DNA from: Cladochytrium replicatum
Taxonomy: Eukaryota; Chytridiomycota; Chytridiomycetes; Cladochytriales; Cladochytriaceae
DNA length: 64,000 bases
Direction of reading: 5' to 3'
Assembly (NCBI GenBank): GCA_025526935.1
Contig: JAHLKD010000028.1
Coordinates: forward strand, 62,001 to 126,000
In this document: one piece after another, positions 1-10,461 of the stretch
How positions within the stretch are numbered: the stretch's first letter is position 1
Layout: each line of letters opens with the position of its first letter
Translations under genes and position numbers: made by a program
The notes under the pieces: generated by a model
Told to the model about the DNA's origin: nothing
The model's database searches: none
What the model saw: only the letters and a program-made list of their open reading frames with translations

Positions 1-600
1 CGAGATGGTGATTTGGTCTGGCGACCTGAACTACAGGATCGATCTGCCCAGAGAACAAGTGATCGCCGCAATAAACCAAAGGAACTGGGATGTCCTCATG
101 GTAAGAAGCTTTTCCCGACACGTGCAACCAGTTTAATGACTTGCTCTGTAAGCGGTATGACCAACTCTTGGTCCAGCGGGCCACCAACTCCTTGTTCGCA
201 TTGAAAAGTTTCCAAGAGGGAGCGCTCAACTTTGCTCCCACCTTCAAGTACGACCCAGGTATCGATCACGATCGTTTGTATTACATTGAAAATCGTTGCT
301 GATGCTCTTCATAACAGGAACGGATCAGTATGACACTAGCGAAAAGCAAAGGACACCTGCTTGGTGTGATCGAGTAAGCGTACGTGACTCTAAATCCCAA
401 TATGTCACTGATCCGGTTGTCCTTCAAAGATCTTGTTCCGAGGGGGTGGAGTTGAGCAGACGTACTATAAGCGATATGAGTGCCGCATATCCGACCATCG
501 GCCGATTGCATCCGGTTTTCTCGTTAGAGTTAAATCCGTTGACAAAGATAGCAAACGAGCAGTTTATGAGGATATTCTACGAATGGCTCAGAGAGGTTAA
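1..600 (+). CDS. Inositol polyphosphate 5-phosphatase, C-terminal part (5' end outside window)
   Basis: This is the catalytic IPPc domain (endonuclease/exonuclease/phosphatase fold) of an enzyme that removes the 5-phosphate of inositol phosphates or phosphoinositides. Four exons join without a frame break: 2-100, 153-258, 318-373 and 430-600, with GT-AG introns of 52-59 bases. In order the product shows GDLNYRI, FAPTFKYDPG, then SEKQRTPAWCDRIL and the closing SDHRPI motif that carries the family's catalytic His. A tail of about 35 residues follows and ends at TAA 598-600. The PAWCDRIL form differs from the PSWTDRVL form in the decayed copy at 3.6-5.1 kb, so the two loci belong to different subfamilies. 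The N-terminal half, including any SAC or WD40 domain, lies before base 1. The family is certain; the subfamily is not. Confidence 0.9.
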
Positions 601-2295
601 TCTCACCAATGCAGTTGTTAACTATGTTTGATTGTTGCTAAACTTTTTCATGTTTTTGTTTTATGCGTTAATCGTATTTCATTTATGCGAGTACATGACA
701 CCACTATCCTGATTTTCTTCTAGCAATCACCCTACTTCTGGAAACAAAATAAACACATTAGCCAGTCGCCAATCTTGGTCGGTGAAGAGGGAACAAAGAT
801 GTTAATTGGGCTCAGATGGGTTCGCCGTTGGCGAGGTTTAACCACTGCTCAGAAGTCTTAAGACCGTCGTGAGATAATAATGGGTATCATCACTACCAAA
901 CACTTTGATGAAAGAAGGAACTAAACAGAGACACTCACCCTCTTAGGATATGAAACAATCTCCGGAGCGGGTTTTGCAGAATTGCGTGCTAGAATCTGTA
1001 GAAAGTGGGTCAGTTAATATTCTGACCTGAAGTGATGATTGTCAAACTTGAAGGTGTCAGAATGAAAACTTTCTCGACATACAATTCCGACATATGCTTG
1101 TCTCAATATTTTTCTGATATCATCTCGCACCACTCCAATGGAAGGTTTATGATATCCACGCTCACCTAGTGTTGTCGTGCTCGCTGTTTAAGACTCGTTG
1201 TGGGAGAGCAGTGCAGACGGCACAGTCTGTAAACAGACGGTAAGAAAGGATACTGGGTCCAACGATGATGTCGAATGAGGGACGAGTGAGATCAGGTAGA
1301 TGCATGAATGGTATAAAGTGTTGTCAACATCGAGAAACTCGAATCTGACTCGTCATCGTTTCATCATCTCAACTTGCAAGAAAGGAGGGAAGTTGCAAAG
1401 TGCAATCGCTTACCAATGGGTCATCCTTGTAATATACAACCTGAGAACAAAAATTCGAGTTAGAGACGAATGACCATGTGAGGACAGGAGAAAGAAGGGG
1501 AGGAGGATTCTCAGTGCCGTGATGGAAAAGATTATCAACATATGAGCTTTCTGTGCCCAGTGCTTTTACGACTTCGTTCTGTCTGAACGAGCATCCCAGA
1601 AAAAACACATATGGAAGAGAAAAGGATGAATGACTTACGTTTCACAGTCTTGGGTACGCATCGAACGGACTTGGATGTAGCAAGTGTGCGAACAAGCTTG
1701 CTCAGGAATCTAGACTGATACAAACGGTTAGCATAACGGTATGAACAAACAGCGATCAAAAAGAGTTTCAAAAACGCTCAGTTCGGCTTGGTTCACATCA
1801 ATATAAATCAGCCGGTAATTCCAGCGTATATAATATGTGCAGCTAACCTCATCTCTGCGTAACTCACAGTCTTCCAATGCGGCATTGAAACTTACAACAG
1901 TGTGTGATCTTGTGAATCACAGATTGAGAGGCAATGGCAAAGATTGAGCATTATTCTTCATCCGGTTACTAAAGAGACGGTTAGAACGATTGCGAATGAA
2001 AGAGAGGCTTTGTTGCAAACAACGGTGCGTTCAGATCACTGATGTTGTTTCACGGTCCGGTATCTAACTCCGGCCTCAAAGACTCTAGTTTGTATGTGTA
2101 TGTGTCATGGTCATCCCTACCGCACGCCGTCCCATCCCCCAGCAGCCCTCTCTCACCCGCTCCCGTACCTTTTCGTCTGGGAAAGAAAACCCCACTAGCT
2201 CCACGTGACGAGTTGATATTGCCCTTTTAAACCTTCCCAGCTCAGCGCCACGGCCACCGCGACTTCCCACTTGAACATTGATATTCAATTCCCAA
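601..2295. other. Region with possible unassigned minus-strand exons
   Basis: No recognisable gene. Several short open stretches on the minus strand between about 1800 and 780 sit next to splice-like sites. One (about 1710-1640) reads RFLSKLVRTLATSKSVR, which resembles a mitochondrial presequence; another (about 1000-950) reads ILARNSAKPAPEIVSYPKR. I could not join them in one frame, because the phase at about 1580 does not fit, so no product is claimed. From 1990 to 2295 I see only the upstream region of the next gene. Confidence 0.25.
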
Positions 2296-3263
2296 ATGAT
2301 GGTAGAAGCCGCTGTCGCTGATGCCCTTGGTGAAGCATTGGCGAAAACACCAGGTCCCGAGCCAGAGGTTGCACAGAGATTGGTGTACGAGTACCTCGTT
2401 CACAATTGCTTCAGCGAGACCGCAAAATCCTTCGGAAACGCCTGCCAAATCACTGCCGTCGGCGCTGCTGCATCTGCGCCCGCTTCGCGGAAGAGGAATA
2501 TTATGTCTGCTGCTGGAGACTCGGGGGACGCGAAAATGGAGGTCGACGGAGGGGCCGTTGATGGAGAGGGTGATATGGAGATGACACCTGCTGATTCTGG
2601 AAAGGAAGAGGCAGCGCGGAAATGCTTTTCTGACCTTTCGTTTCCCCGTGATCCGGTGCAATCATTGGATGCAAGGAAGCATTTGTATAATCTTGTTGCG
2701 GCCGGCAATATCGTCGATGCACTGGCTTTTTGTAATACAGCATTTTCCCATGGTGAGACGCTATCTGTTGTCACATCATGGTTTATTTATGCTTTGATTC
2801 AGTTTTATCAAGCGAAACGCCTGAGTCACTGGACATAGCCTTTGAGCTTCAATGCCAGCATTTCATCGAAAGTGCGCGAAAGAGTGCATCAGATGCCTTG
2901 CGATTTGCACAAGAAGGTTTTTCTTTATATATATGGCTTGCACTTTATGAGTCTGAACGCATGGGTTTCGCAGAGCTTGTAAAGTTCGGTTATCTCAATC
3001 CTCGCTACCTGACTGTGCTGCAAGACATAGTCACAATTATTGCATACGAGGATCCTTCCAGCTCTCCAGTCGCTTCATATTTGTCTCAGGAAAGGCGCGA
3101 GGAAGTAGCTCGGCGACTCAACAGCTATATTTTATGTAAATATGTATTGATTGCGTTGAGGTGCTTCATTTACATCACTGATTTAGCATTGGAAAGCATG
3201 CCCACAGAAACGTCAATTGCAAAAGTAGCGAGGCAGCTTACTGGTGCGACTATCAAAGATTGA
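2296..3263 (+). CDS. LisH-CTLH-CRA protein of the GID/CTLH ubiquitin ligase type (Gid8/RanBPM-like)
   Basis: Four exons (2296-2752, 2803-2916, 2974-3135, 3187-3263) give a 269-residue protein. The N-terminus holds a LisH dimerisation motif around residues 20-50 (VYEYLVHNCFSETAKSFG). A low-complexity acidic insert rich in Ala, Asp and Glu follows. The CTLH/CRA part starts near residue 115 (LDARKHLYNLVAAGNIVDAL), continues with IAFELQCQHFIE, and ends with the CRA signature IAYEDPSSSPVASYL. In known fungi these proteins build the GID E3 ligase scaffold that targets gluconeogenic enzymes in the cytoplasm and nucleus. There is no SPRY domain, so Gid8/TWA1 fits better than full-length RanBPM, but the long insert after LisH is more RanBPM-like. 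The start is the first ATG of the open frame; a second ATG follows directly. Confidence 0.85.
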
Positions 3264-3619
3264 GTTTCTTGATCCGCTGTAATTTTTTTCCACCAGTTGT
3301 AGCAGATTTACTGGCTACTGATTCCGCCAAAGACAGAAAGTCGACAACGAAGCACGCACGCTTTCACCTTCAAGATTTTATTGGCAGCAATACTGGGGAC
3401 GACATAAGATATTGATTCATTAACATCGAATGTTTTTTAAATATATCCTGTACAGAGGAGGAAATGAAAACATGAGTTTCTACTGGAGAGAGATACAAAG
3501 AAAAAGAACATACCGGATGCGACTATGTGTCAACCAACGTCAGTAGGCTCGTGAACGAACTTTTTTAGTAGATCGCTACTGAGAGTGATGAGCTTGATTG
3601 TGTGTTGTTGTTCTTTGGT
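3264..3619. other. Intergenic, no feature seen
   Basis: This is the 3' flank of the LisH-CTLH gene and the approach to the decayed 5-phosphatase. AT-rich stretches occur (for example 3425-3450), but there is no coding frame with recognisable content. Confidence 0.5.
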
Positions 3620-5110
3620 GATTGTGGAAAGAGAGATTGGAGGGTAAACGAAATCGCACTGGGTCGGCCAGAACAGGGGGGATGTCATTACGCACGGACC
3701 ATCAATTAAGCTCGGCTAGGGTGGTTGAAATGTCTTGGCGATCGGTGCAATTGCCCCATCCATCGCCAAGACCTATCGTTACATCGTTACGTAAGAGGAT
3801 TGTGCCTTCCTCCCGTCATCAGCGAGGTATTACAACATTCTCGTCTTTGGCTCTCAGGAATGTCAGCAGAGCCTCGAGCGCTCTGTAGTATTACCGGCGG
3901 TACCGAAGGACCTGTGGGAAGCACCATTGCAGAAGGAACTCACATCGCCAGAGAAATATGCAATGGTTGCATCAGAGACGCTGGCTGGACTACATTTGTG
4001 CGTGTTTATTCCGAAAGAGCGATCGGAGGATGTAAAGAGTGAGATCAAATTCATTTCAATAATGCATAGGAAGATCAAATCATCCATTCTAGAACATCGA
4101 GTACGGACGAGTACCAAAGGGGTTGGCCAAGTTTTGGGAAGGGAGCAGTTGCTATCAGTCTGTCGTTCGCGGGTTCGAATCTATTATTCATTTGCTGCAA
4201 TCTTTCTGGTATAATCTGTGAGTGTTGTGTGTCCCTAATTCGCGCAACAGCGCATCAAAACAACATCGGCCAGCGAAACGATGACTGTGCAAAAGTATGT
4301 TCAGAGCTTAGACTTTCCCCAGCTCCACCCGGTAAGTGATTTCAATCTGGATCCCAACGAGGAAATTGAAAACAGATTGACCACCAGCAGCCGCGAGAAC
4401 GCTTCTCAAATGTAGGAACACTTGTTCGAAAATCCAGTAACCTATCAACGGGAACCCTCCGTCATAGAGAGAGTGTGTTCTGGACAACTTCGACTAACTT
4501 TTCCTGTTCGGTGATCTCAACTATCGCACGAACGGAAATCGTGCCACTGTTGATTGCTGAACAACGGTTGGAGTTGGTTGAAACAGAAAATTGTAGGTTA
4601 TAATTGCTAAGAAGGTTTATTACCCTCAGGTACTTCTTAACAACGAACAACTCCGGATTGAAATGGACAAGGGCAAAATTCTCTCCGGATTCCACGAAGC
4701 ATCCATCAGTTTTCCTCCAACTTTCAAGTTTGATCTTCCATCGGTAGGAGAGCTCTCCAACCCTTCACCTGCATCTGCCTCAAGCTTGACGACTCCAACG
4801 TCTCCAATCGCCACGGAACCTACATGTCTCTCTCGTGGGAAGCTTCCGTTTCCAGATAACATTCCTTGGGACGGTGGATCATAGACTCTCAACACATCTC
4901 CGAAAGCACGAATCCCATCTTGGACCGATCGCGTTTTGTACAAATGCACACGACCGATTTACACAAGTCCCTTTTACCTCGCGTTCGTCGAGGTACATCA
5001 CGGACATTTGACGAAGGGATCGCTCAGCGTCTGGTTGTGGATAGTACAGGGCGTGCATTGGCGTCAGCGGCGCTGATCATGCACCTGGTGTGTGTCCATT
5101 CACCCTGTAC
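3620..5110 (+). pseudogene. Decayed inositol polyphosphate 5-phosphatase (second IPPc locus)
   Basis: Most IPPc motifs can be read in order, but not in one frame. They are an N-terminal YNILVFGSQECQQSLERS block (about 3829), YAMVASETLAGLHLCVFIP (about 3957), STKGVGQVLG followed by AVAISLSFAGSNLLF (4110-4195), HQNNIGQRNDDCAK (about 4253), FGDLNYRTNGNRATVD (about 4510), LLNNEQLRIEMDKGK then FPPTFKFD (4630-4735), and SPKARIPSWTDRVLYKCT (about 4900). Ordinary introns explain some joins, such as 4330-4390 and 4597-4629. They do not explain an in-frame TAA just before FLFGDLNYR, a shift right after NGNRATVD, a TAG before TLNTSPK, or loss of a clear SDHRPV end. Family assignment is firm. Pseudogene status rests on at least three breaks with no splice signal, so sequence error must be excluded. 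Confidence 0.75.
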
Positions 5111-5470
5111 CTAGAAAGTTCTCATGAGGATGGTGTCAGTCGATCGTCGAGTGAGGATGATCGGGTGAGAGGTAGTCGAGAGCGCTGAGAAAGGCGGAGT
5201 GCGGCAGAAGCGCGCTGCGTAATATTGTGACATAATGCAAAACACAACATGGATCTGGTGGAACGTTCTTCCGTAACAGCTTCAGGAATGAGTTCATATA
5301 AAGACATATATTGAAATATATAATCTGAACATAAGGAGCTTCAAAACACTGCATAATCAATACTTAATGGTAAGAAAATGAGATTCATTCGTATCCTCAA
5401 CAATGGAGAGCACACGGAAAAGGTTTTCAGACATCTTCCATAGAACGAAGGAAGGGCATATCTGCGTCGC
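5111..5470. other. Intergenic, no feature seen
   Basis: Convergent 3' flanks of the decayed 5-phosphatase and the His/Pro-rich protein gene. Nothing recognisable. Confidence 0.5.
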
Positions 5471-6231
5471 CTATTCTTCGTCCACATCCGAGGTTGGCTT
5501 GGGTTTGGGGGGTCCACGGTGGGGAGGCTTTCGGTGAGGAGGGTGGGGAACACCGGTTGGCCTCGGGGGAAGGTCAGTTGGACGAGGACCGTGAGGAGGA
5601 CCGCGGTGGGGTGGAGGAGGGGGGGGAGGAGGGTGGGGGTGGTGTGGAGGGGGGGGAGGAGGGTGGGGGTGGTGTGGAGGGGGGGGAGGAGGGTGGGGGT
5701 GGTGAGGAGGGGGAGGAGGAGGAGGGGGGTGAGGAGGGCGGCGATGAGGCGGACGGGGTGCATCAGTTCCCTCGGGTGGCGGCGGAAGGTGAGGAGGGTG
5801 GTGAGGGTGATGAGGTGGGACGGGGGTATCCCCTTCGTTAGCGTGATCAGGCGAAGAGTCATAGTCGGGCATCTCCCATTCCACTTCACTGCTTTCCCAG
5901 TCCTCACCAGCAGTGATCAAGTCCGTCTGAACGTTTAAAACCAATGGAAGCGGTTTTAGTATGAGAAATACAGTCGATGAGCTTGAGTAGATCCTACCTC
6001 TGTGAAGCAAACTCGACGCGGGACCACGAGACCAATGACAACAATAGACGCAAGAGCAAGCAACACAATCTTTCGGAGAGCGCCGATGTGGCGGGAACGG
6101 TTCTCCACCATTAGCCCATCGCGTCGGTCGTTTTCGACCTTTTCGAGGAGCCCATGCTTCTCGTCAGTGTACTCGGGAAGGTTTCCTTCGAGATCTTCCT
6201 GTGGCATCTGGAGATTATGATGTCCCAACAT
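5471..6231 (-). CDS. Single-pass membrane protein with His/Pro-rich repeat tail, unknown function
   Basis: Two exons (6231-5998 and 5926-5471) give 229 residues; the intron runs 5997-5927. The N-terminal 60 residues are charged (LEGNLPEYTDEKHGLLEKVE). One membrane helix follows (LRKIVLLALASIVVIGLVV), then a short acidic stretch after the splice (GEDWESSEVEWEMPDYDSS). The rest is a low-complexity tail of Pro and His in about ten-residue units (PPPPPPHHPH). There is no signal peptide before the helix, so a type II or signal-anchor topology is likely. The tail could bind metal ions or WW/SH3 partners, but that is inference. I recognise no family. The tail is encoded by the 30-bp tandem repeat listed separately. 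Confidence 0.65.
5585..5730. repeat. 30-bp G-rich tandem repeat inside the His/Pro-rich gene
   Basis: On the plus strand a 30-base unit (GGTGTGGAGG followed by a G-run, AGGAGGG and TGGGGGT) occurs in near-perfect tandem copies at about 5611-5730, with more degenerate copies on both sides. The unit length is a multiple of three, so copy changes keep the reading frame of the minus-strand gene. The purine strand is almost pure G with interspersed A and T, so G-quadruplex formation is possible. Confidence 0.85.
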
Positions 6232-6949
6232 GACTAACAGGGATAGTTGGACAGCTGAGCTTTTATACAAATCAAAATATATAAGATATCGTAAACACAC
6301 TGCCTAGGCTGGGCAAACAACCTCGAATGTGCCAATGCAGAACCCTCTATGTCTAGCCTCCCATCTGGCACAGAGAAACAATCAATGGGCGGACTAATAT
6401 TTCCAGCCTTCGAATGGACGTTTCCTGGGGAAGAGATATTTCCAGCCATTCTTGACTTCCTGTTTGTGTCGCAGTTCGATGTTTTTCATATTTAACAGTC
6501 TGCAGAAGAAATATGGGTAGAATAACTCCCGTGACAACGAAGGCAAACACCAGCGAACAAGGCCAAACACCTGCACACAGTGCTTAAATCACAACTTGTG
6601 GACGACATGGTAAGGAATTTGTGGCCAGAATGCATTGGAATTGAAGTGTTGGCGGCGAGCAAATCTGGTTTGATATTTTGTTGTGTGAGTGATTGAAATT
6701 GGAAGCATGTTTGCAAGAACAATGGGTAAAAGCTCCATTAAAAATTGCGTTCCACAGAAGCACTGAAGCATTATGGAACGAAACCAAAAAGAGAAGGAAG
6801 AGAACAAAACTAGATTAAAGTTAATCCAAAAATAAGGTGCGAGAAAACGCCTTTGTCTATGAATGAAATCGCCACAACAAACCGCTACAAACATAAACTG
6901 CAGATATCGTTGGCTCCAAAAAAATTTGGGAAGGAAGAAAGAAAGTGGG
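6232..6949. other. Intergenic / 5' flank of the His/Pro-rich gene
   Basis: No recognisable gene. Open stretches on the minus strand are short and without known motifs. A near-repeat of ATATTTCCAGCC occurs at about 6399 and 6437. Confidence 0.4.
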
Positions 6950-8068
6950 CTATGCCCAAACAACCGCAGAACCCATCGATGTCATTGGCGTGACAAATAG
7001 CTCTTCTTGATCTGAAGTTGGAGTTGGAAATCCTCCTTGCTCGGCCCGCGATACCATAAGCTCCGAGTCTGGTGATACGTCATTCATTTCCACATCGTTC
7101 GGGAACACCGACGGTAAAGACTCCCGCAAACCTTGCGAGTCTCGCTTCCTCTCCCGAAGAATTTGCTCGAACTCAGCCAGCTGACCGATCAAGCTCATGT
7201 TTGGCGAGATATTTGGTGCACGGCCCTTGACAAACGCGTACGCTTGTGCCAAGCTGAGATTGCATGTGCGCATCACGTATGCAATCACCAGCGACGCAGA
7301 TCGAGAGATCCCTTGCTGGCAAGCGACGAGAACGCAGGGAGCGCTTGGTGAACATCGAGCCGAGTCGATGTAAGCAAATGCAGCATCCAGATCGGCCAAA
7401 AGGTTTGGGTCGTGCGACCATGAAAGCTTGCGGTAAACTGGGATATCTCTTTGAGAGTTTGCTGGTGTTGTTGGGGAGATGGGCGACATGGGTACATCGC
7501 TGTGTTGGTTCTCCCATGAGCGGTATGTAGGTCGAGAGAGGTGGACTGAGGTTGTGCTATGCGGATTGTCGATCTCCTTGGCGACATTGAGGACGTACTG
7601 GACGTTGAGGGATTGGAGAAGAGGGGCATTGGCCACGTTCCACGAGCTGCCTAGGTATAGTTGGGGTAGAATTCTCGCAGGACCGTCGGAGTAATATCGG
7701 TCTTCACCGGGTGCGCCTGCAATGTCTGCATCCATAGCTGTTTTCGGAGCGCGGATGGACAATCTTCTGAGCACCGCGGGTCGAGAAGGAGCAGCAGGTT
7801 GTGGGGATACCGCGGGAAGGTCATTGGAGAAATTGCCGGCTGATGGAGAGTGTGCGATGGATACGAGTGTGAATGATTGATGAACACGGGAGACTGAGTT
7901 GGAGGCAAGGTCGCCTTGTGGGATTGCTGCTGAGAAAGGTGCTGAAGGTGAAGTGCGAATGTTTCGTAGTGGTGGTGGTTTGTTTGTTGCAATGCGAAGG
8001 CCAGGAACTGCTCGTTTCGTCTTGACGGACGAGCAAGCTACAGACGCTGTTTCTCCAAACGCGGACAT
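6950..8068 (-). CDS. Dual-specificity protein phosphatase with altered P-loop His
   Basis: An intronless frame of 372 residues from the first ATG (8068-8066). The N-terminal 130 residues are Ser/Pro/Thr-rich. The phosphatase domain starts near residue 140 with RILPQLYLGSSWNVANAPLL, then VQYVLNVAKEI. It contains the general-acid Asp region DIPVYRKLSWSHDPN and the P-loop VLVACQQGISRSASLVIAYV. Cys and Arg of CX5R are present, but the residue before Cys is Ala instead of the usual His. Downstream come SLAQAYAFVKGRAPNISPN and an acidic tail. The layout resembles fungal MAP-kinase phosphatases (Msg5/Pmp1 type), which dephosphorylate Thr and Tyr of MAP kinases. The target cannot be deduced here. The domain call is strong; activity is uncertain because of the Ala. 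Confidence 0.88.
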   Translation of the reverse strand: MSAFGETASVACSSVKTKRAVPGLRIATNKPPPLRNIRTSPSAPFSAAIPQGDLASNSVSRVHQSFTLVSIAHSPSAGNFSNDLPAVSPQPAAPSRPAVLRRLSIRAPKTAMDADIAGAPGEDRYYSDGPARILPQLYLGSSWNVANAPLLQSLNVQYVLNVAKEIDNPHSTTSVHLSRPTYRSWENQHSDVPMSPISPTTPANSQRDIPVYRKLSWSHDPNLLADLDAAFAYIDSARCSPSAPCVLVACQQGISRSASLVIAYVMRTCNLSLAQAYAFVKGRAPNISPNMSLIGQLAEFEQILRERKRDSQGLRESLPSVFPNDVEMNDVSPDSELMVSRAEQGGFPTPTSDQEELFVTPMTSMGSAVVWA

Positions 8069-10461
8069 GCTGAAGGTCTGTCGTTGAGCCGTAGAGACGG
8101 AAATGCGAATTCGCCCAAGCAACCCTCGAAAGGTTTCCGAGACGGCGAGGGCAGACACGCGTCTTTCTATGAAAGCAAAATGCGTAATATTGCCGCTTTT
8201 GGAAGGGATCCTGCGGCACGGTGCCACACTGCAGCTCAGCCACAAGCAGTGCTTGCGGCAACAAACGGCACGGTGGCTCGTGCGGTGGAGAGGCTAGGAA
8301 GACAGCGCAGTCTTTTCCGGGATGGATCACCACATGTCGAACTCACATCGACCTACTCCCATAACTCTTCTCTCGGTTTAAATGTGTGACAATCCAAAGC
8401 TCGTGATAGATGATCCCCCCTGTCAGATGAACATCAAACATCCAAATGAAAGGCAATGCCCCATGTGTGGCTAGTGTGCATAGTCATTCCACGTGTAATC
8501 TCGCCCCCAACCCAGGGATCACTCACGGCAATGCGGATTGTACTCTAACACGGAGATTACTAATCAAACTGGCATGGCAATCGCTCTTTTTCTCATGCCC
8601 CTCTCACCATCTCAATTTCGATTGTTTTGTCCATTTGGGTTGTCAAGTCCAAAATCTCGGGCGAGAAACTTCGGCAAATAATTGAGAGAAATTGTTCGAG
8701 AGGCGGCGGGTTCTGTGGAATTTGGGGAAAGGCGGTGCGACAGAGATTGTTTTTCAACTTCTCCCACAAGTTATGAGTGTTCCATGCAAGAGACAGAGAT
8801 GCCTACCACTTGCGGGAAGCACTGGAAAGTTATATCTAAATATTGACTTCTCGCAAGTTCGCCCTTTTCTTGCACCAAGTAATGAGGGTCAAGCACTGAG
8901 TTTGCTGAAATTTTTGGACCGACCAATTAGTTTCATGAGCAATCCAAGGTTGCATGGGTCGCGAATGGCCCTCACCAGCAACTCACCGAAGCTTCATTGC
9001 CACCTGCTTCGGCTCTTGACCACAACCAACGAACCCTATCCAAATACGATACAAGCAGGCCGTCCAATCGCCCCAGCACCTTCTGGTAGTCGCCCAGTAC
9101 AGTTCGGAAGACACCAGCACAGTCCACTCGGTCAAACGAAGAGCGTGATACTCTACTTAACCTCATTGGCAAATTTAACGATTGTCCAGTAATAATAATA
9201 ATATAATAATAATATAATAATATAATATAATATATCATACCATATTACTTATCCCAACTCCCAACACAAGTGCTACAGCAGCACCATGGCCTGTGAAGTC
9301 GAAAGTCGAGCATTCTGAAGTATCGCAACGCTGTGAAAATGCTGCAGCGGACAGGAAACGGGCTCACGGAGGACCATCATAAGAAAGGGTATGCAACGTT
9401 GGATCAGAATTTGCACTGTGATTCCTGAGAATCATTCTTTGCAAGAGACATGCAAATGAAGCCGCATCGTTTTTTGCAGAAGCTTTCAGTTACCAAAACC
9501 GCATTCGATAGGATAGTGATCAAAATCAAGGATCATCCAATTATTTTTTTTGAAAAACCACAGATATCCGCAAGAGCTGAGATCTGCAGAGTTTCAACTT
9601 GCGATTAGCTTCTACCGTTTTGGACGCGATGGAAACTGTTCCTCTATCTTCTACATTTGCCGATGCTTGGGACATAGGGGGGACTGTGAGTCTCTGTACT
9701 TGACAGGTGATTGTTGCACTCAGAGTATCTGAACTTGCCGGACAAAACCGAACGGCAGGAAATCAAAGTGGCAATAAGAAACGAGCACGGCTTTTCTGAA
9801 GGTCTTGGCTACATAGATGGGGTGCAACGCCCTTCTAAGCAAGGTTAAGAGTACTGGAATCGGAAGCACTCCCACTCATTGGACACACTAGTTTGTGATA
9901 ATCAAGGCAGAGCTTGCCACACCTAGTTCCATTTACTGGCTTAGCACACGATTCCAGAGTTTTGCAGTCGCCTTCAAAACACTTCGCTGGAAAAGAGTAT
10001 CTGCTTGCGGACAGTGGATATTCACTCTCAAACACAATCATTCCAGTCTACAAACAACGCGGTAACAATATATAGAAAGAAAATAGGAAAAGATGGGGAT
10101 TAGAGATAAAGTTGCTACTAGATAGAAAGATAGAAGAAAAGGAGGGATTCTGTCCCCTTTGAAAACATCAATCTGGGGGTCAAGAAATAACCCAGTTGAC
10201 TAGTGATCATGACCATCGTGAGGATCATTGAGCTATATCCATATTTGCATAAAGATTGCAGAATGAGATATTTCGACCGAACAACTGCTTTCTACACTGG
10301 TTCAGAACAGCTACAACGCATCAATATACAGCAGGTTTGGTTACTTTCTTCAGCAGGTTCGGTTATATTTCTTCCTTTACAGTGGCAGTGTCCAGTGGCG
10401 TTCATCACATCCAATAAATTAATCACAAAATTTGCGCCTCGACTGAGCGACAACAATTTGA
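8069..10461. other. Long stretch without a recognised gene
   Basis: About 2.4 kb between the phosphatase and the SH3 membrane protein. A plus-strand frame of 166 codons (8692-9192) has no recognisable motif and ends in an AT microsatellite. A minus-strand frame at 9835-10041 encodes a short stretch with six Cys (AKCFEGDCKTLESCAKP, CGKLC) but lacks a signal peptide or clear exon borders. The last 260 bases may hold 5' exons of the SH3 protein, because several acceptor-like AG sites lie there (for example 10381). Confidence 0.4.
9189..9236. repeat. AT-rich microsatellite (AAT/AATAT units)
   Basis: About 48 bases of TAATAATAATATAATAAT-type simple repeat. No other function is evident. Confidence 0.9.

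Noticed and set aside
4121-4181. tRNA-like A-box (TTGGCCAAG) and B-box (GGTTCGAATC) about 50 bases apart
   Set aside because: No acceptor or T-stem pairing, and the same bases encode conserved 5-phosphatase residues (STKGVGQVLG and AVAISLSFAGSNLLF).
5494-5938. Long Gly/Glu- and Arg/Gly-rich open frames on the plus strand
   Set aside because: They are the antisense of the 30-bp repeat in the His/Pro-rich gene; low complexity keeps all frames open.
8692-9192. A 166-codon plus-strand frame
   Set aside because: No known motif, no splice context, and it ends in a microsatellite; coding status cannot be supported.
9835-10041. Six-Cys minus-strand frame resembling a small secreted peptide
   Set aside because: No signal peptide and no supporting exon; chance cannot be excluded.
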